The position numbers and the translations under genes are program-made. The notes under the pieces were generated by a model that did no database searches, was not told where the DNA came from, and saw nothing but the letters and a program-made list of their open reading frames with translations. From positions 1,612,001 to 1,676,000 of the forward strand of contig NZ_CP067089.2 of NCBI RefSeq assembly GCF_016616095.2: 64,000 nucleotides of DNA, written 5' to 3'. Shown here one piece after another: positions 18,509 to 27,670 of this stretch. Positions within the stretch are counted from its first letter, which is position 1. Each line of letters begins with the position of its first letter. The stretch comes from Breznakiella homolactica. Its GTDB lineage: Bacteria; Spirochaetota; Spirochaetia; Treponematales; Breznakiellaceae.

Positions 18509-18893
18509 GGTACACGAACATATCCTGGATGAACTTCGGATTAACGCCCGGACCGATACGATTTTTATTATTACGGCGATTATCATTAATTTTCTTACCC
18601 TGGCCATCAACGCCGCCCTGGCCAATTCCGGAGGCGACAACACCCTCATCATGCTTGCGTTTGTGGTTCTGACCATCGTAGTGTGTGTGGTAGCGGAGAT
18701 AGGACTTATCCGGGGACGTCAGGCCAGCGGCAAGCTTATCAAAGGACTCATCGCCATGTACAAGGATAATGGTGTTGCACAATACTACGACGAGAGCCTT
18801 CTTACCCATTATAAGCTGCGGTACAATCTCTTTGTGACGGTTATTCTGGTTACCGGAATTATTTCCATGGTGGTGCCCTTTCTGGATGTATAA
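18498..18893 (+). CDS. Small integral membrane protein
   Basis: A 131-residue protein with three predicted membrane helices (IFIITAIIINFLTLAINAAL, LIMLAFVVLTIVVCVVAEIGL and FVTVILVTGIISMVVPFL, approximately), separated by a cytoplasmic helical loop with basic and tyrosine residues. GGGAGG precedes the ATG, which lies inside the previous gene. Not a family I recognise. Its fixed overlap with the NEW3-like gene suggests the two proteins work together at the inner membrane. Confidence 0.7.
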   Translation: MIDKVHEHILDELRINARTDTIFIITAIIINFLTLAINAALANSGGDNTLIMLAFVVLTIVVCVVAEIGLIRGRQASGKLIKGLIAMYKDNGVAQYYDESLLTHYKLRYNLFVTVILVTGIISMVVPFLDV

Positions 18894-18898
18894 CGGGC

Positions 18899-19816
18899 TT
18901 ACTTTATTTCCGTATACTCACCGGTACGTATCTTCTCAAGTATTTCGCCATAATCCGGGTCAATAGGAAAGATTCGGGCCTTCCGTTTCATTTCATCGGA
19001 AAATACCGGCGTGATTGAGCTTATGCATATATCGGTGTATTTATTTCCCTCAAAATATGATTGTACCCGTATTTTTATTCCATCTGTCATTTGGGGGAAT
19101 TGTATTTCCTGAAATTGAATTCTGTCATCCACAAACTTAGTTATTGAAAAGTTTCCGTGTTTATCCGCAATTGCCAGTTCCCGGACTCTTCTGTTATTTT
19201 GATATAAATGCGGCCGCTTAAAATCAACAAATCCATTTAAGAACAGAATCCCTTCAACATCATGCTCAAAATCGATGGTTATTTCAAACTGTCCCAGCTG
19301 ATCGGCGGAAACAGCAAGCGGCGGTGAATTAAACCAATAATTATACATAAAGGTTCTGTCGGACGCGAAAAATTTCCTTGAAAAATTATCCGCGGAATAT
19401 TCGCTCCCGTCTTCACATAAAAAAACAGTGGAACTGCTGTTTTTTATAAAGGTATTGCTGTATCCGTAGGGCGGTTCACTTTGTGTTTTATAGTAATCTA
19501 TCCAGCTATTATCATCCATAATAAAATACTGCCTCGGGGCCAGCAATAAATAGTACTCGGTCTCTTTTAAAATAAAATATGACGTTTCGCCGGTTTTATA
19601 GCTGATTTTTAAATAGCCGTTATTATCAAGAAAACACAGATCTGTTATATCCCGGTATTTTTTAATCCAATCATTGCATTCATACAGCCTATTATTATGG
19701 CCGAAGAAATAAAATCCGTCTTCACCGTAAGTTTTTACAAAATCCGGAATAGTAACCTGGGAATAAACAGCAGCGGAAAAAGAAAAAAACAGTATAGCAA
19801 AAAAATATCTTTTCAT
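18899..19816 (-). CDS. Secreted protein with NADase-type glycan-binding domain
   Basis: The open frame begins at 19960 but a signal peptide starts at M49 (MKRYFFAILFFSFSAAVYSQ), preceded by AGGAGG, so I use 19816 (305 aa). The C-terminal ~130 residues read as a jelly-roll glycan-binding domain of the NADase-translocation/discoidin-like type: FEITIDFEHDVEGILFLNGF, NNRRVRELAI and NKYTDICISSITPVF are its characteristic strands. Such proteins are frequent in Treponema (recalled). It is AT-richer than flanking genes and lies in a three-gene minus-strand run with a peptidoglycan-binding protein and a barrel-like protein. Confidence 0.72.
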   Translation of the reverse strand: MKRYFFAILFFSFSAAVYSQVTIPDFVKTYGEDGFYFFGHNNRLYECNDWIKKYRDITDLCFLDNNGYLKISYKTGETSYFILKETEYYLLLAPRQYFIMDDNSWIDYYKTQSEPPYGYSNTFIKNSSSTVFLCEDGSEYSADNFSRKFFASDRTFMYNYWFNSPPLAVSADQLGQFEITIDFEHDVEGILFLNGFVDFKRPHLYQNNRRVRELAIADKHGNFSITKFVDDRIQFQEIQFPQMTDGIKIRVQSYFEGNKYTDICISSITPVFSDEMKRKARIFPIDPDYGEILEKIRTGEYTEIK

Positions 19817-19865
19817 ATTTGCCGGTTCCTCCTGACGGACAGTAAAAAACATGGAGCACGCTTTT

Positions 19866-20603
19866 TTACGCATCATTATTATGTTCCACCATACGCATAA
19901 GCCAATTGAGATCAAAAGATGTCTCCTCGAGATTTCCTTCATTGATTTGAAACAGACCATTTTGATCTTTATAATATATTGTACTCTCCATTATTGTTTT
20001 CCTGAGATTTTCCTCTGAAAAAAGATATTGGTATAATGATGTATAACCTTCCATTTCTTCATCGGTTTCGGGCATATGATAATAATATTTTTTTTCTATA
20101 ATAAAGAAAGCATCAGAATCAAAATAATACAGGCAGTATTCTGCCTTTCCCATCTCACCGAATAAAAATAAATCTGTTTTCCGGGCTGTGTTCCCGTCAA
20201 AATAGGTATCTATATAACCGCCTTCTGTTGAATATCCCATCCGGCTTTCAGATATTTTTCTCAGTACATTCTGATCATAGCCTGATACTAATTGTATTTT
20301 CTCAAGCAGTTCCTTGTTTGGCTCGCTGAAAAGTGAATCCCATAATTTCTTTTCCACTTTTCCATTGGGTTCAAAGCCCAGAAAGAACTGTATTTTCGAA
20401 ATCACATTCGCCGTTAACGGGCCATAGTATCCATCGATTTCACCAATTTCAGTAAAACCGTATTCAACCAGCTTCCGCTGGAGTTTAAGAATATCGGATC
20501 CGTACATTCTATGATTCGTAAGTTCGATTGTCCGTGAATAGCCCTGAGAAAAAAGTAAAAAGGCCGCGTTAAAAAAAAGAAAGGCAAAGCCATATTTCAA
20601 CAT
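19866..20603 (-). CDS. Secreted peptidoglycan-binding domain protein
   Basis: A 245-residue protein with a signal peptide (MLKYGFAFLFFNAAFLLFSQ) and, at residues ~33-92, a PG_binding_1 domain: GSDILKLQRKLVEYGF, GEIDGYYGPLTANVISKIQFFLG and GKVEKKLWDSLF. The rest, with many Tyr/Phe residues, is unassigned. It probably attaches to the cell wall in the periplasm. It is AT-rich and followed after 49 bases by the glycan-binding protein gene. The start has only a weak ribosome site. Confidence 0.78.
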   Translation of the reverse strand: MLKYGFAFLFFNAAFLLFSQGYSRTIELTNHRMYGSDILKLQRKLVEYGFTEIGEIDGYYGPLTANVISKIQFFLGFEPNGKVEKKLWDSLFSEPNKELLEKIQLVSGYDQNVLRKISESRMGYSTEGGYIDTYFDGNTARKTDLFLFGEMGKAEYCLYYFDSDAFFIIEKKYYYHMPETDEEMEGYTSLYQYLFSEENLRKTIMESTIYYKDQNGLFQINEGNLEETSFDLNWLMRMVEHNNDA

Positions 20604-20637
20604 TTTTTACTCACTTCTTTATTATCCAATCGGCTGT

Positions 20638-21195
20638 TTATTTTATAATTATCCTGTATCCTATTTCAAAAAAATACGCGTTATAAATTCCATAATAATC
20701 ACTGTTTAGATTCAGATAATCAATAATTTTTACCGCGTTCCGATGCAGTATTCCGAATCCGATCGTCAGATAATTTTTTTTATATATCGGAATATCGAAA
20801 TTTGCTTTGGCGCTAAGCAGATACGGGAAATGATTGAGAAACAGTATATAGGATCCCCCCATCCCGAACCCAAATGTTAGGCTGAATATTTGCTTAAACG
20901 GATACAGTGTTATTCCGCCGTCAAAATACAGATCAAATATATTTCTGTTTAATGAAAATAAGGCTGACAGACCTAAGCTTAAATACATATTCGGCGAATG
21001 AAGCATTGTCGTATCCATGTTCATGTAAATAATCTGATTGTCAGAATCAAATATTTTGCCGGAACCCAATACACTGCCATAGGCTATATCGAGATCGAAT
21101 TCGAGACCTTCCCGTTTATAATCAGGACTGTATGACAATGAGAATAAATTTACTGTTACAAAAACCACGCTTATACAAAGCCATAGTTTTTTCAT
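20638..21195 (-). CDS. Secreted beta-rich protein, possible outer-membrane barrel
   Basis: The frame opens at 21249 but MKKLWLCISVVFVTVNLFSLS (signal peptide, quoted in part) starts at 21195, with GAAGGAAA upstream, giving 185 residues. The mature part has alternating Gly/aromatic strands (LSLGLSALFSLN, LTFGFGMGGSYILFL, YFFEIGYRIIIK) as expected of a small outer-membrane beta-barrel, though the last residue is lysine rather than aromatic. AT-rich, first gene of the minus-strand secreted-protein run. No family recognised. Confidence 0.6.
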   Translation of the reverse strand: MKKLWLCISVVFVTVNLFSLSYSPDYKREGLEFDLDIAYGSVLGSGKIFDSDNQIIYMNMDTTMLHSPNMYLSLGLSALFSLNRNIFDLYFDGGITLYPFKQIFSLTFGFGMGGSYILFLNHFPYLLSAKANFDIPIYKKNYLTIGFGILHRNAVKIIDYLNLNSDYYGIYNAYFFEIGYRIIIK

Positions 21196-21334
21196 CAGCC
21201 GTGTTTCCTTCAGGTGGTAATCAAAGGTTCCGCAATCTCCCGGCGTCACCGAACCTATTCGATCAACGCCAGTATACCATAGCGCCCGCCTGGTGCATAG
21301 AAAAACATTCCGGCTTTTCCGGCAGCGCAGAATA

Positions 21335-21793
21335 TCAATCCCGCGTACCGGATTTTTCCCGGTGAAGCAGGTATACCGGATACAGCAGAAATACGCTGAG
21401 CATCAGTCCGTATACGGTGCTGAATCCGGCGTAGCAGAACGCTGTGGATGCGCTTATTTCGACTGCCGCCTGGGGATTATCCCGGACCGTAAGAAAATAC
21501 GAAAACAATCCCTGGGCCGTGGACACGAGCCCGGCGGTGAGGGATACCCATATCAGAGACCGGTAGTGCCGGGCGGTTCCGCCGGAACCTTCAAACTTTT
21601 TCAGTGAAAATAGAAACATTGTCCTGAGTCCCCGGACAAATTCTTTCCAGCGGAAACTGAAAACCGAAAAGAGCAGCACCGCCGCCGGACTTATGGGCAT
21701 GGAATCCGGATTGATAAAAAATCCCGCATTTCCGCTGAACCAGGCGTAAAGCAGGAAAATTCCCGAAATGAGCAGAAACCCGATAAAAATCAT
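21335..21793 (-). CDS. Integral membrane protein, weakly MotA/TolQ-like
   Basis: AAAGGA abuts the first ATG (21799), so the second ATG at 21793 is the likely start (152 aa). The protein has an N-terminal helix, a basic segment (WKEFVRGLRTMFLFSLKKFEG), and two C-terminal helices: SLIWVSLTAGLVSTAQGLFSYF and STAFCYAGFSTVYGLMLSVFLLYPVYLL (approximate). The last two recall the proton-channel helices of MotA/TolQ/ExbB (TGxxGTxxG and AxxTTxYGLxxA), but the match is weak. It is shorter than that family and has no MotB/TolR partner here. Confidence 0.55.
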   Translation of the reverse strand: MIFIGFLLISGIFLLYAWFSGNAGFFINPDSMPISPAAVLLFSVFSFRWKEFVRGLRTMFLFSLKKFEGSGGTARHYRSLIWVSLTAGLVSTAQGLFSYFLTVRDNPQAAVEISASTAFCYAGFSTVYGLMLSVFLLYPVYLLHREKSGTRD

Positions 21794-21929
21794 AACCATT
21801 CCTTTAGTGTGGCAAATAAGGGTGTATTTTTTATTCAGCCTATATTATTATACGGAAATTCTCCCAGGGTGTTGGAAAAAACAAAACCACAAGAATTCGT
21901 AAAACGCATTAAAAAATATACGGTACAGT

Positions 21930-22820
21930 ATGCGGCAAATGGAACAAAAGACTATGAACAATATCGGAAAAGTCCGGGCGGCCGTCGGATATATTGAAAA
22001 CCACCTTACGGAAAAACTGGATCTGGAAACCATTGCCCGGGGACTCCGGTATTCCAAATACCATCTCCACCGATGCTTCTCAGAAACCCTGGGGGTTACC
22101 ATCGGGGACTACCTCCAGCGCCGCAGACTCACCGAGGCAGCCAGACGCCTGGTATTCACCAATGAGCCTATCATCGGGGTCGCGCTCGAGGCCGGCTACG
22201 AAAGCCAGCAGGCATTTTCCGCGGCCTTTAAATCCATGTACAAATACCCGCCCAACAGATTCCGGGAAGCCGGGATATTCTATCCCCTGCAGCTGGCCCT
22301 TGATCTGGATGAAAATCTCGCCGCGTTCCCGCCGGACGATGCCGCGTTCGAACGGCGTATAACCTTTGCCCTGGAGGAAGACATTCCCCGCTGGATGGAG
22401 CTGGTCCGGCTGGTGGCGGATGCCTTTCCGTTCCTGGACGAAGATGAACACCGCCGGACCGCAGAATACTGTATCCGCAAGAAACAGGCATTCATCCTGA
22501 AGGAAGGCAGCCGGGCGGCGGGGATCATGATTTTTTTCCGCGATACCGGGAGTATCGGCTTTCTGGGTGTCCATCCTCTTTGCCGCGGCAGGGGAATCGC
22601 CCGGGCTTTTCTCGATAAAACCATGGATGAACTGCTCCCGGACCGGAGCACCATCACCACTACCACCTACCGTGCCGGGGACAAAGCCGACCGTGGCAGC
22701 CGGACAGCGCTGGAACGGCTGGGCTTTACCCAGGGTGAACTGCTCACCGAATTCGGCTATCCTACGCAGCGCTTCAGTATTTCCAGCCGCCCGAGGAATA
22801 TGAGACAGTTCCATGGCTGA
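21930..22820 (+). CDS. AraC-type HTH fused to GNAT acetyltransferase
   Basis: The 296-residue protein has an AraC DNA-binding domain (residues ~15-110; LDLETIARGLRYSKYHLHRCF and IGVALEAGYESQQAFSAAFKSMYKYPP in part) joined to a GNAT domain (~140-285) with motif A GFLGVHPLCRGRGIARAFLD. The fusion implies that an acetyltransferase module senses or modifies a small molecule and controls transcription. It overlaps the MATE gene by eight bases, so it very likely regulates that pump. The start could be 21930, 21939 or 21954; none has a clear ribosome site. Confidence 0.85.
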   Translation: MRQMEQKTMNNIGKVRAAVGYIENHLTEKLDLETIARGLRYSKYHLHRCFSETLGVTIGDYLQRRRLTEAARRLVFTNEPIIGVALEAGYESQQAFSAAFKSMYKYPPNRFREAGIFYPLQLALDLDENLAAFPPDDAAFERRITFALEEDIPRWMELVRLVADAFPFLDEDEHRRTAEYCIRKKQAFILKEGSRAAGIMIFFRDTGSIGFLGVHPLCRGRGIARAFLDKTMDELLPDRSTITTTTYRAGDKADRGSRTALERLGFTQGELLTEFGYPTQRFSISSRPRNMRQFHG

Positions 22821-24177
22821 AGTTCAAACCATAACTAAAACCTCCGAAGCGAATCCCCTTGCCCAAGATTTTTCCGCGGGGTCCCTCCTCCGCTTTGCCC
22901 TGCCAACCATCTGCATGATGGTGTTTTCCGGGCTGTACACCACCGTAGACACGGTTTTTGTTTCCCGCTTCGTGGGAACCGACGCGCTTTCTTCCATAAA
23001 TATTGTGACCCCGGTAATCAATGTCATCGTGGGTCTGGGAACCATGCTTACCGCAGGAGGCAGCGCCATCGTGGCCCGCAAGATGGGGGACCGCCGGAAC
23101 CGGGAGGCCCGGCAGGATTTTACCCTGATTGTTTTTACCGCCGGGCTGTTCGGCCTGGTTATCGCCATTGTGGGACTGCTGTTCCTGGAAAAGATTATCC
23201 GGGGGCTCGGAGCGAGCGACCGGCTTCTACCCTACGCGGCGGAATATCTTTCGGTTCTGCTGGCCTTTTCCCCGGCCAATATGCTTCAGGTGGTATTCGC
23301 AAGTTTCTTTGTCGCCGCGGGCAGACCCGGCCTGGGTATGGGGCTGGGACTGGCCGCGGGTACCGTCAACGGGGTTCTGGATTTCTTTTTTATGGGAATT
23401 CTGGGCATGGGTATCCGCGGTGCTGCTATTGCCACCGGCCTGGGATATACAATCCCCGCTCTTGGGGGAATGATTTTTTTCCTGAGAAATAGGACCGGAA
23501 TCCTGCGCTTTGTCCGGCCGCGGCTCAGATTCCGGGTCCTGGGAGAAAGCTGTGTCAACGGTTCTTCGGAAATGGTGAGCCAGCTCTCAGCTGCGGTGAC
23601 TACTTTTCTCTTCAACGCCGCCATGATGCGCCGCCTGGGGGAAGACGGGGTGGCGGCTATCACCATCATAATCTATTCCCAGTTTCTGCTCACCACCCTG
23701 TATATCGGGTTCTCCATGGGGGTTTCCCCGGTAATAAGCTACAACTACGGCAGCGGAAATACCGGCGGACTGAAACGGATCTTCAGGATCTGCACGGGCT
23801 GTATTACCCTGTTCTCATTGGTGATCTTCGTACTTTCCCTGTGCGGCGGGCCATGCCTGGCGGGTTTCTTTTCCGCTGAAGGCACTCCGGTATACCTCCT
23901 TGCCCGGACAGGGTTCCGCATTGTGCCATTCGGTTTCCTCCTCTGCGGACTGAATATTTTTGCATCGGCCTTGTTTACCGCCCTGTCCAACGGCAAAGTT
24001 TCCGCGGCTATATCCTTTCTCCGGACATTTGGTTTTCTGACTATCGGAATTGTTGCCCTGCCTCTCTGGATCGGAGACACGGGAATTTGGCTGGCCATTC
24101 CCCTGGCGGAATTTCTGACCCTGGTGTTTTCCCTGTTCTGCGTGAGACGCTACCGGAGGGTATATAAATACTATTAA
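22813..24177 (+). CDS. MATE family multidrug efflux transporter
   Basis: A 454-residue, 12-helix inner-membrane protein of the MATE/MOP superfamily: LLRFALPTICMMVFSGLYTTVDTVFVSRFVG (in part) opens helix 1, and the two six-helix bundles are separated by the loop around LRFRVLGESCVNGSSEMV. Members export cationic drugs or flavins using sodium or proton gradients. It overlaps the AraC-GNAT gene by eight bases, pointing to co-expression and drug-responsive control. The C-terminus is short and basic (RRYRRVYKYY). Confidence 0.9.
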   Translation: MAEVQTITKTSEANPLAQDFSAGSLLRFALPTICMMVFSGLYTTVDTVFVSRFVGTDALSSINIVTPVINVIVGLGTMLTAGGSAIVARKMGDRRNREARQDFTLIVFTAGLFGLVIAIVGLLFLEKIIRGLGASDRLLPYAAEYLSVLLAFSPANMLQVVFASFFVAAGRPGLGMGLGLAAGTVNGVLDFFFMGILGMGIRGAAIATGLGYTIPALGGMIFFLRNRTGILRFVRPRLRFRVLGESCVNGSSEMVSQLSAAVTTFLFNAAMMRRLGEDGVAAITIIIYSQFLLTTLYIGFSMGVSPVISYNYGSGNTGGLKRIFRICTGCITLFSLVIFVLSLCGGPCLAGFFSAEGTPVYLLARTGFRIVPFGFLLCGLNIFASALFTALSNGKVSAAISFLRTFGFLTIGIVALPLWIGDTGIWLAIPLAEFLTLVFSLFCVRRYRRVYKYY

Positions 24178-24333
24178 TAATTCATTACATGATATATTTC
24201 AGCCATAGCTGTTCCTAAAGAATTTTGGCGAAAAAAGAAAAACACAATCAGCATAAGTTTTGAAGACGGCTTTGGGAAGCCGCGAAACCGCCGGAGACTA
24301 TGAAGCGGACTATCATAAAAATGCAGGACGTGT

Positions 24334-25422
24334 TTATTCAGCGATAACTGAACCCAGTTCTTTCCCCCAGAAAAAAGCCAGTTCCTCCGCCCTGCGGTTA
24401 ATCCGTTTCCGGGAAGCCGCGCTGATAGTCCCGAAAGGAAAAACCCTGAGATCCATCTGTTTTCCCTTCATGGAATGCCGCCAGGTGCCCAGCGCTTTGG
24501 TGCCGTCCAGGACCACCGCCTCCACCCGGGCGGCGCTCTGCCAGACCGCCTTCTGGGACTTCTCCGGAACGATCCAGTCTTTCCGGCGGTAGGATACAAA
24601 AAGGGGATCGAACTTTCCCAGGAGAAAAAGCCCGCCGGATTCAGCCTTCTCCGCCCGCGGAATGTCCCCCAGGGAGTAGTATTCCGTTCCGTCAAAAGTA
24701 CGGGCTGAGAGCCGGTCCCTGATCAGGTCCAGGGCTTTCTTGGATAGTCCCGCCGTGAGCCCCGCCCAATGGCGGAAATCCTCAAGGCTCGCGGGGCCGT
24801 AGAATTCAAAATATCGGGCCATGAGTTCCCCAACCGCGGGCAGTTCCCGGTTTATATCCTTCTCCCACCGGTTCTCCCGGACAGCACGGTGGAAGACAAA
24901 GGTCTTGATGGCGGGCTTCTCGGGCAGGCCAAAAAAGAGCCCCGTAACACAGCAATGGCGGATCAGAGCGTATTCGAAATAGTCGTTCTCAGTAAGGAGG
25001 TTTTCCATATAGCGGTTGGTTATTTCACGGACATCTTTTTTCGCGATACGATCCCGGTCACGGCATTCCCGGTTCAGGTTTTCAAGGATACCGGCAAACT
25101 CTTTGGGAAAAATGTCCCGGTAGTTCTTGCCGAAAAAACGGTTATGGTATACATGGCAGACCAGGTCCCAGTCTTCCGCAGTATACATGTGCAGGGTATG
25201 CCGCTGCCCCCAAAGATTTATTATTCTATGGCTCCGATACAGTTCCGCCAGATCCTGTATGGCTGGAGATGGGGTACAGCGGTTCCGGATGGAAACTTCC
25301 GCGAACTGCTGAAACTGGGACTGGATACCGCCCAGGTTTCTGATACAGTCCAGCGGAGAAACAAAGGGGTTAAGCAGGCCGTTCCGGCAAAGCCGTTCCA
25401 GGGCAAGGTCTTTGGTATTCAT
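24334..25422 (-). CDS. Winged-helix DNA-binding protein, AlkZ-like (HTH_42) DNA glycosylase family
   Basis: The 362-residue protein matches the HTH_42 superfamily of AlkZ/YcaQ-type DNA glycosylases: the catalytic loop shows the QxQ motif as Q34-S-Q36 in GGIQSQFQQF, followed by a helical/winged-helix array (SHRIINLWGQRHTLHMYTAEDW in part) and a C-terminal region with GTWRHSMKGKQMDLRVFPF. AlkZ unhooks interstrand crosslinks; YcaQ-type members use QxD. The QxQ form here belongs to the AlkZ-like branch, some of which are self-resistance proteins near toxin biosynthesis genes, but no such genes are adjacent. Function beyond the family is inference. Confidence 0.82.
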   Translation of the reverse strand: MNTKDLALERLCRNGLLNPFVSPLDCIRNLGGIQSQFQQFAEVSIRNRCTPSPAIQDLAELYRSHRIINLWGQRHTLHMYTAEDWDLVCHVYHNRFFGKNYRDIFPKEFAGILENLNRECRDRDRIAKKDVREITNRYMENLLTENDYFEYALIRHCCVTGLFFGLPEKPAIKTFVFHRAVRENRWEKDINRELPAVGELMARYFEFYGPASLEDFRHWAGLTAGLSKKALDLIRDRLSARTFDGTEYYSLGDIPRAEKAESGGLFLLGKFDPLFVSYRRKDWIVPEKSQKAVWQSAARVEAVVLDGTKALGTWRHSMKGKQMDLRVFPFGTISAASRKRINRRAEELAFFWGKELGSVIAE

Positions 25423-25588
25423 CGCAGTTTACTTCATACCACAACAGCGGATAATTATCCAGCCGAAAACGGGCCTTGACCATTACTGCCCAATGGCGGC
25501 AGGATGGAAATATCCGTCCCGAGTTAGAAACCGAACGGAAAACAGGCAAGTATTACAGAGAAAAACCGTGATCAGGAGGCGGCATACT

Positions 25589-26266
25589 ATGGCTTTATCC
25601 CAGAAGACGCTGGAATTTCTTTTCCAAAACCGGATGGAAGACAGCCGGGACTGGTTCAACGAACACCGGGGAGAATACCGGGAGTACGTTCTGGAACCAC
25701 TAGCCCAGCTGGTGACTGATCTGACCCCGGGGATGCTGGAAATCGACCCCCTGTTTATCACCGAGCCCAAGGTTGACCGGTGCATTTCCCGGATACACCG
25801 GGATGTCCGCTTTTCCCGGGACAAGTCCTTGTACCGGGAAAATTGCTGGATTCTCTTTATCCGGGATAAAAAACTCTACAATGGACTCCCGGCTTTTTAC
25901 TTTGAAGTGAACCCCGCCAATTTTATCTACGGTATGGGTTATTACCAGGCGTCCACAGCCTCCATGCAGGCGATCAGGAAGCTTATCATCGCAGGTACTC
26001 CGGCGTTTAAAAATGCTTTTGAAGCATATAAAACCCAGGACACTTTCCATATCGAAGGGGACCGGTATAAACGGTCCAAGTACCCGGACCAACCCGAGGA
26101 ACTCCGGGAATGGCTGGACCGGAAGGGACTCTCTTTTAACGCTTCGTGCGCCGACAAAAAACTTCTTTTTTCAGATTCTCTGAGTAGTTTTCTCCTGGAA
26201 GGCTTCAGGAAACTGGCCCCGGTCTACCATTTTCTCTTCAGCGCCGAGGATTGGAAGGAAGGATAA
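25589..26266 (+). CDS. DUF2461 (TIGR02453) family protein
   Basis: AGGAGG at 25574-25579 fixes the ATG at 25589 even though the frame is open further upstream; the product is 225 residues. It begins LSQKTLEFLFQNRMEDSRDWFNEHRGEY (in part) and contains RIHRDVRFSRDKSLYRENC and YFEVNPANFIYGMGYY, the conserved core of DUF2461 proteins. The family is cytoplasmic and widespread, with no established reaction. It is divergent from the AlkZ-like gene with a 166-base gap in which I see no clear operator. Confidence 0.82.
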   Translation: MALSQKTLEFLFQNRMEDSRDWFNEHRGEYREYVLEPLAQLVTDLTPGMLEIDPLFITEPKVDRCISRIHRDVRFSRDKSLYRENCWILFIRDKKLYNGLPAFYFEVNPANFIYGMGYYQASTASMQAIRKLIIAGTPAFKNAFEAYKTQDTFHIEGDRYKRSKYPDQPEELREWLDRKGLSFNASCADKKLLFSDSLSSFLLEGFRKLAPVYHFLFSAEDWKEG

Positions 26267-26360
26267 GACAAGAAAAAGATACCTCCATTTATTTTACATA
26301 GACCGTGATGCGGCCAATGATTTGCCTTATTTAAAATCCTCTCTGCCGGAAGACATAGTG

Positions 26361-26936
26361 TTATGTGTTATCACTTTGTATTGGTATCGGAGCTGTAAAT
26401 TGCAGATCCACGGAATAATAAATATTTATGATATAAAATGACAAAGAAACAGTAGTTGTATTAACTACCCAAGATGTCACGAATGGTAATTCATCCTGAA
26501 AGTTATATACCGCTGAAGAAGAAATAGGTTCGGTTATTGGCCCAGCATCCATCCGCAAAAAAGGATATCCATACAACGATGTTAGTTTTTTCTGTAAATC
26601 AAGATATACATTTATAAAAGGTGAAGGATCCGGATTATCAAAGACTGATATTTTCTGAGGAAATGATATGGTATATAAGGCCGAAGAAATGTATTGTTTT
26701 CCATCATACATTTTGAAATAGTATTCAAGCCTGGAGTCATATTCTCCAACGTTTTTATTGTTGTATCGCAGGTAGGAAGTGCCGTCATTGATCAACCCTT
26801 TATAATCAGGGAGTCCTTCTTCCACAATAACCTTTTCAAGTGTTGAATCCCATGGCAATCCGCGGAACAGGAATTGATCCGATGCGGAAATATGTACTGC
26901 TGAAAATAGAAAAAAGTAAAACATGAGTTTATTCAT
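26361..26936 (-). CDS. Secreted hypothetical protein of a Treponema-type 'RGLPW' family
   Basis: A 191-residue protein with a signal peptide (MFYFFLFSAVHISAS) followed by FLFRGLPWDSTLEKVIVEEGLP, a beginning I associate with secreted Treponema proteins in which a small domain measures or binds at the cell surface; no function is known. It is AT-rich compared with the neighbours. GAGGAAA precedes the ATG. It stands alone between DUF2461 and DUF6266 genes. Confidence 0.6.
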   Translation of the reverse strand: MNKLMFYFFLFSAVHISASDQFLFRGLPWDSTLEKVIVEEGLPDYKGLINDGTSYLRYNNKNVGEYDSRLEYYFKMYDGKQYISSALYTISFPQKISVFDNPDPSPFINVYLDLQKKLTSLYGYPFLRMDAGPITEPISSSAVYNFQDELPFVTSWVVNTTTVSLSFYIINIYYSVDLQFTAPIPIQSDNT

Positions 26937-27049
26937 TGATTTTCCTCATTCTATTTTAGAAAAATGAAAAAATCCTTATCTTGCGCCTGGCAATCAGATT
27001 TTGCACAATGTCATTTTAGCCCTGCGGAGGTTAATTAGCAATATGAATC

Positions 27050-27670
27050 TTAGGCACTGGCAATGGTATCTGTGTACAGTGTATAGCCGTTGCAAGACCC
27101 TTTGCGGCTTGCGGTGAGATAAATATTGAGCACGTCTCCTTCCCTGAAAAACACCGGCACCGCAATTGCCACAGGATCGCCAGTTCCCCGATCGATGGTA
27201 TTCCAGCCGTAGGTATCAGAGGTTTCGTTGTACACCACAGCAATCAGGGTGTCATGCCTATGGGCAGATCCACCGCAAAGAGGTGTGACCAGAAGTTCAA
27301 CAGTCCCTGACATAGCGGAAGCAGTGACACTCATTTCTTCGGCTACGGGAAGGTTTCCGGAGAAAATCCGGATATTCCAGTAACCCGCAGCGGGATCAGC
27401 AATAAATTCACGGTTAATCTTGATAAAACGATTAAAGGGGCTTAAGTTTCGTAAAGCCTTAGCCTGATAAGGCTTGAGTACCCCCTCATTGATGGCCGAC
27501 CCAAAGAGGGCAATCCGCCCAAACCGGTCCCGCACCGCTCGCTGGGCTCCGGTATTGGCATCCTTCTGTTTGACATAGGCCCGGACATAGGAAATCCCCT
27601 TCCACTTAGCCCCTACAAGAGCACCCACTTTGTTCCTAAGTTCCCCGGATACAATGTTTGTAATAGCCAT
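27050..27670 (-). CDS. DUF6266 family protein
   Basis: The start at 27670 is fixed by AAGGAG upstream (the frame is open to 27754). The 206-residue product opens with ELRNKVGALVGAKWKGISYVR, matching DUF6266 proteins, which are mostly found in Bacteroidota; the rest consists of beta-strand repeats ending NGYTLYTDTIASA. Family function is unknown. Its taxonomic spread and its isolation here make horizontal acquisition possible. No phage or secretion genes flank it. Confidence 0.65.
   Translation of the reverse strand: MAITNIVSGELRNKVGALVGAKWKGISYVRAYVKQKDANTGAQRAVRDRFGRIALFGSAINEGVLKPYQAKALRNLSPFNRFIKINREFIADPAAGYWNIRIFSGNLPVAEEMSVTASAMSGTVELLVTPLCGGSAHRHDTLIAVVYNETSDTYGWNTIDRGTGDPVAIAVPVFFREGDVLNIYLTASRKGSCNGYTLYTDTIASA

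Noticed and set aside
24267..24282. CGGCTT/AAGCCG hairpin downstream of the MATE gene
   Set aside because: Six-bp stem without a T-run; not a convincing terminator.
24260..24592. Plus-strand open frame antisense to the 3' end of the AlkZ-like gene
   Set aside because: TTG start without a ribosome site; most of it is the shadow of the real minus-strand gene.
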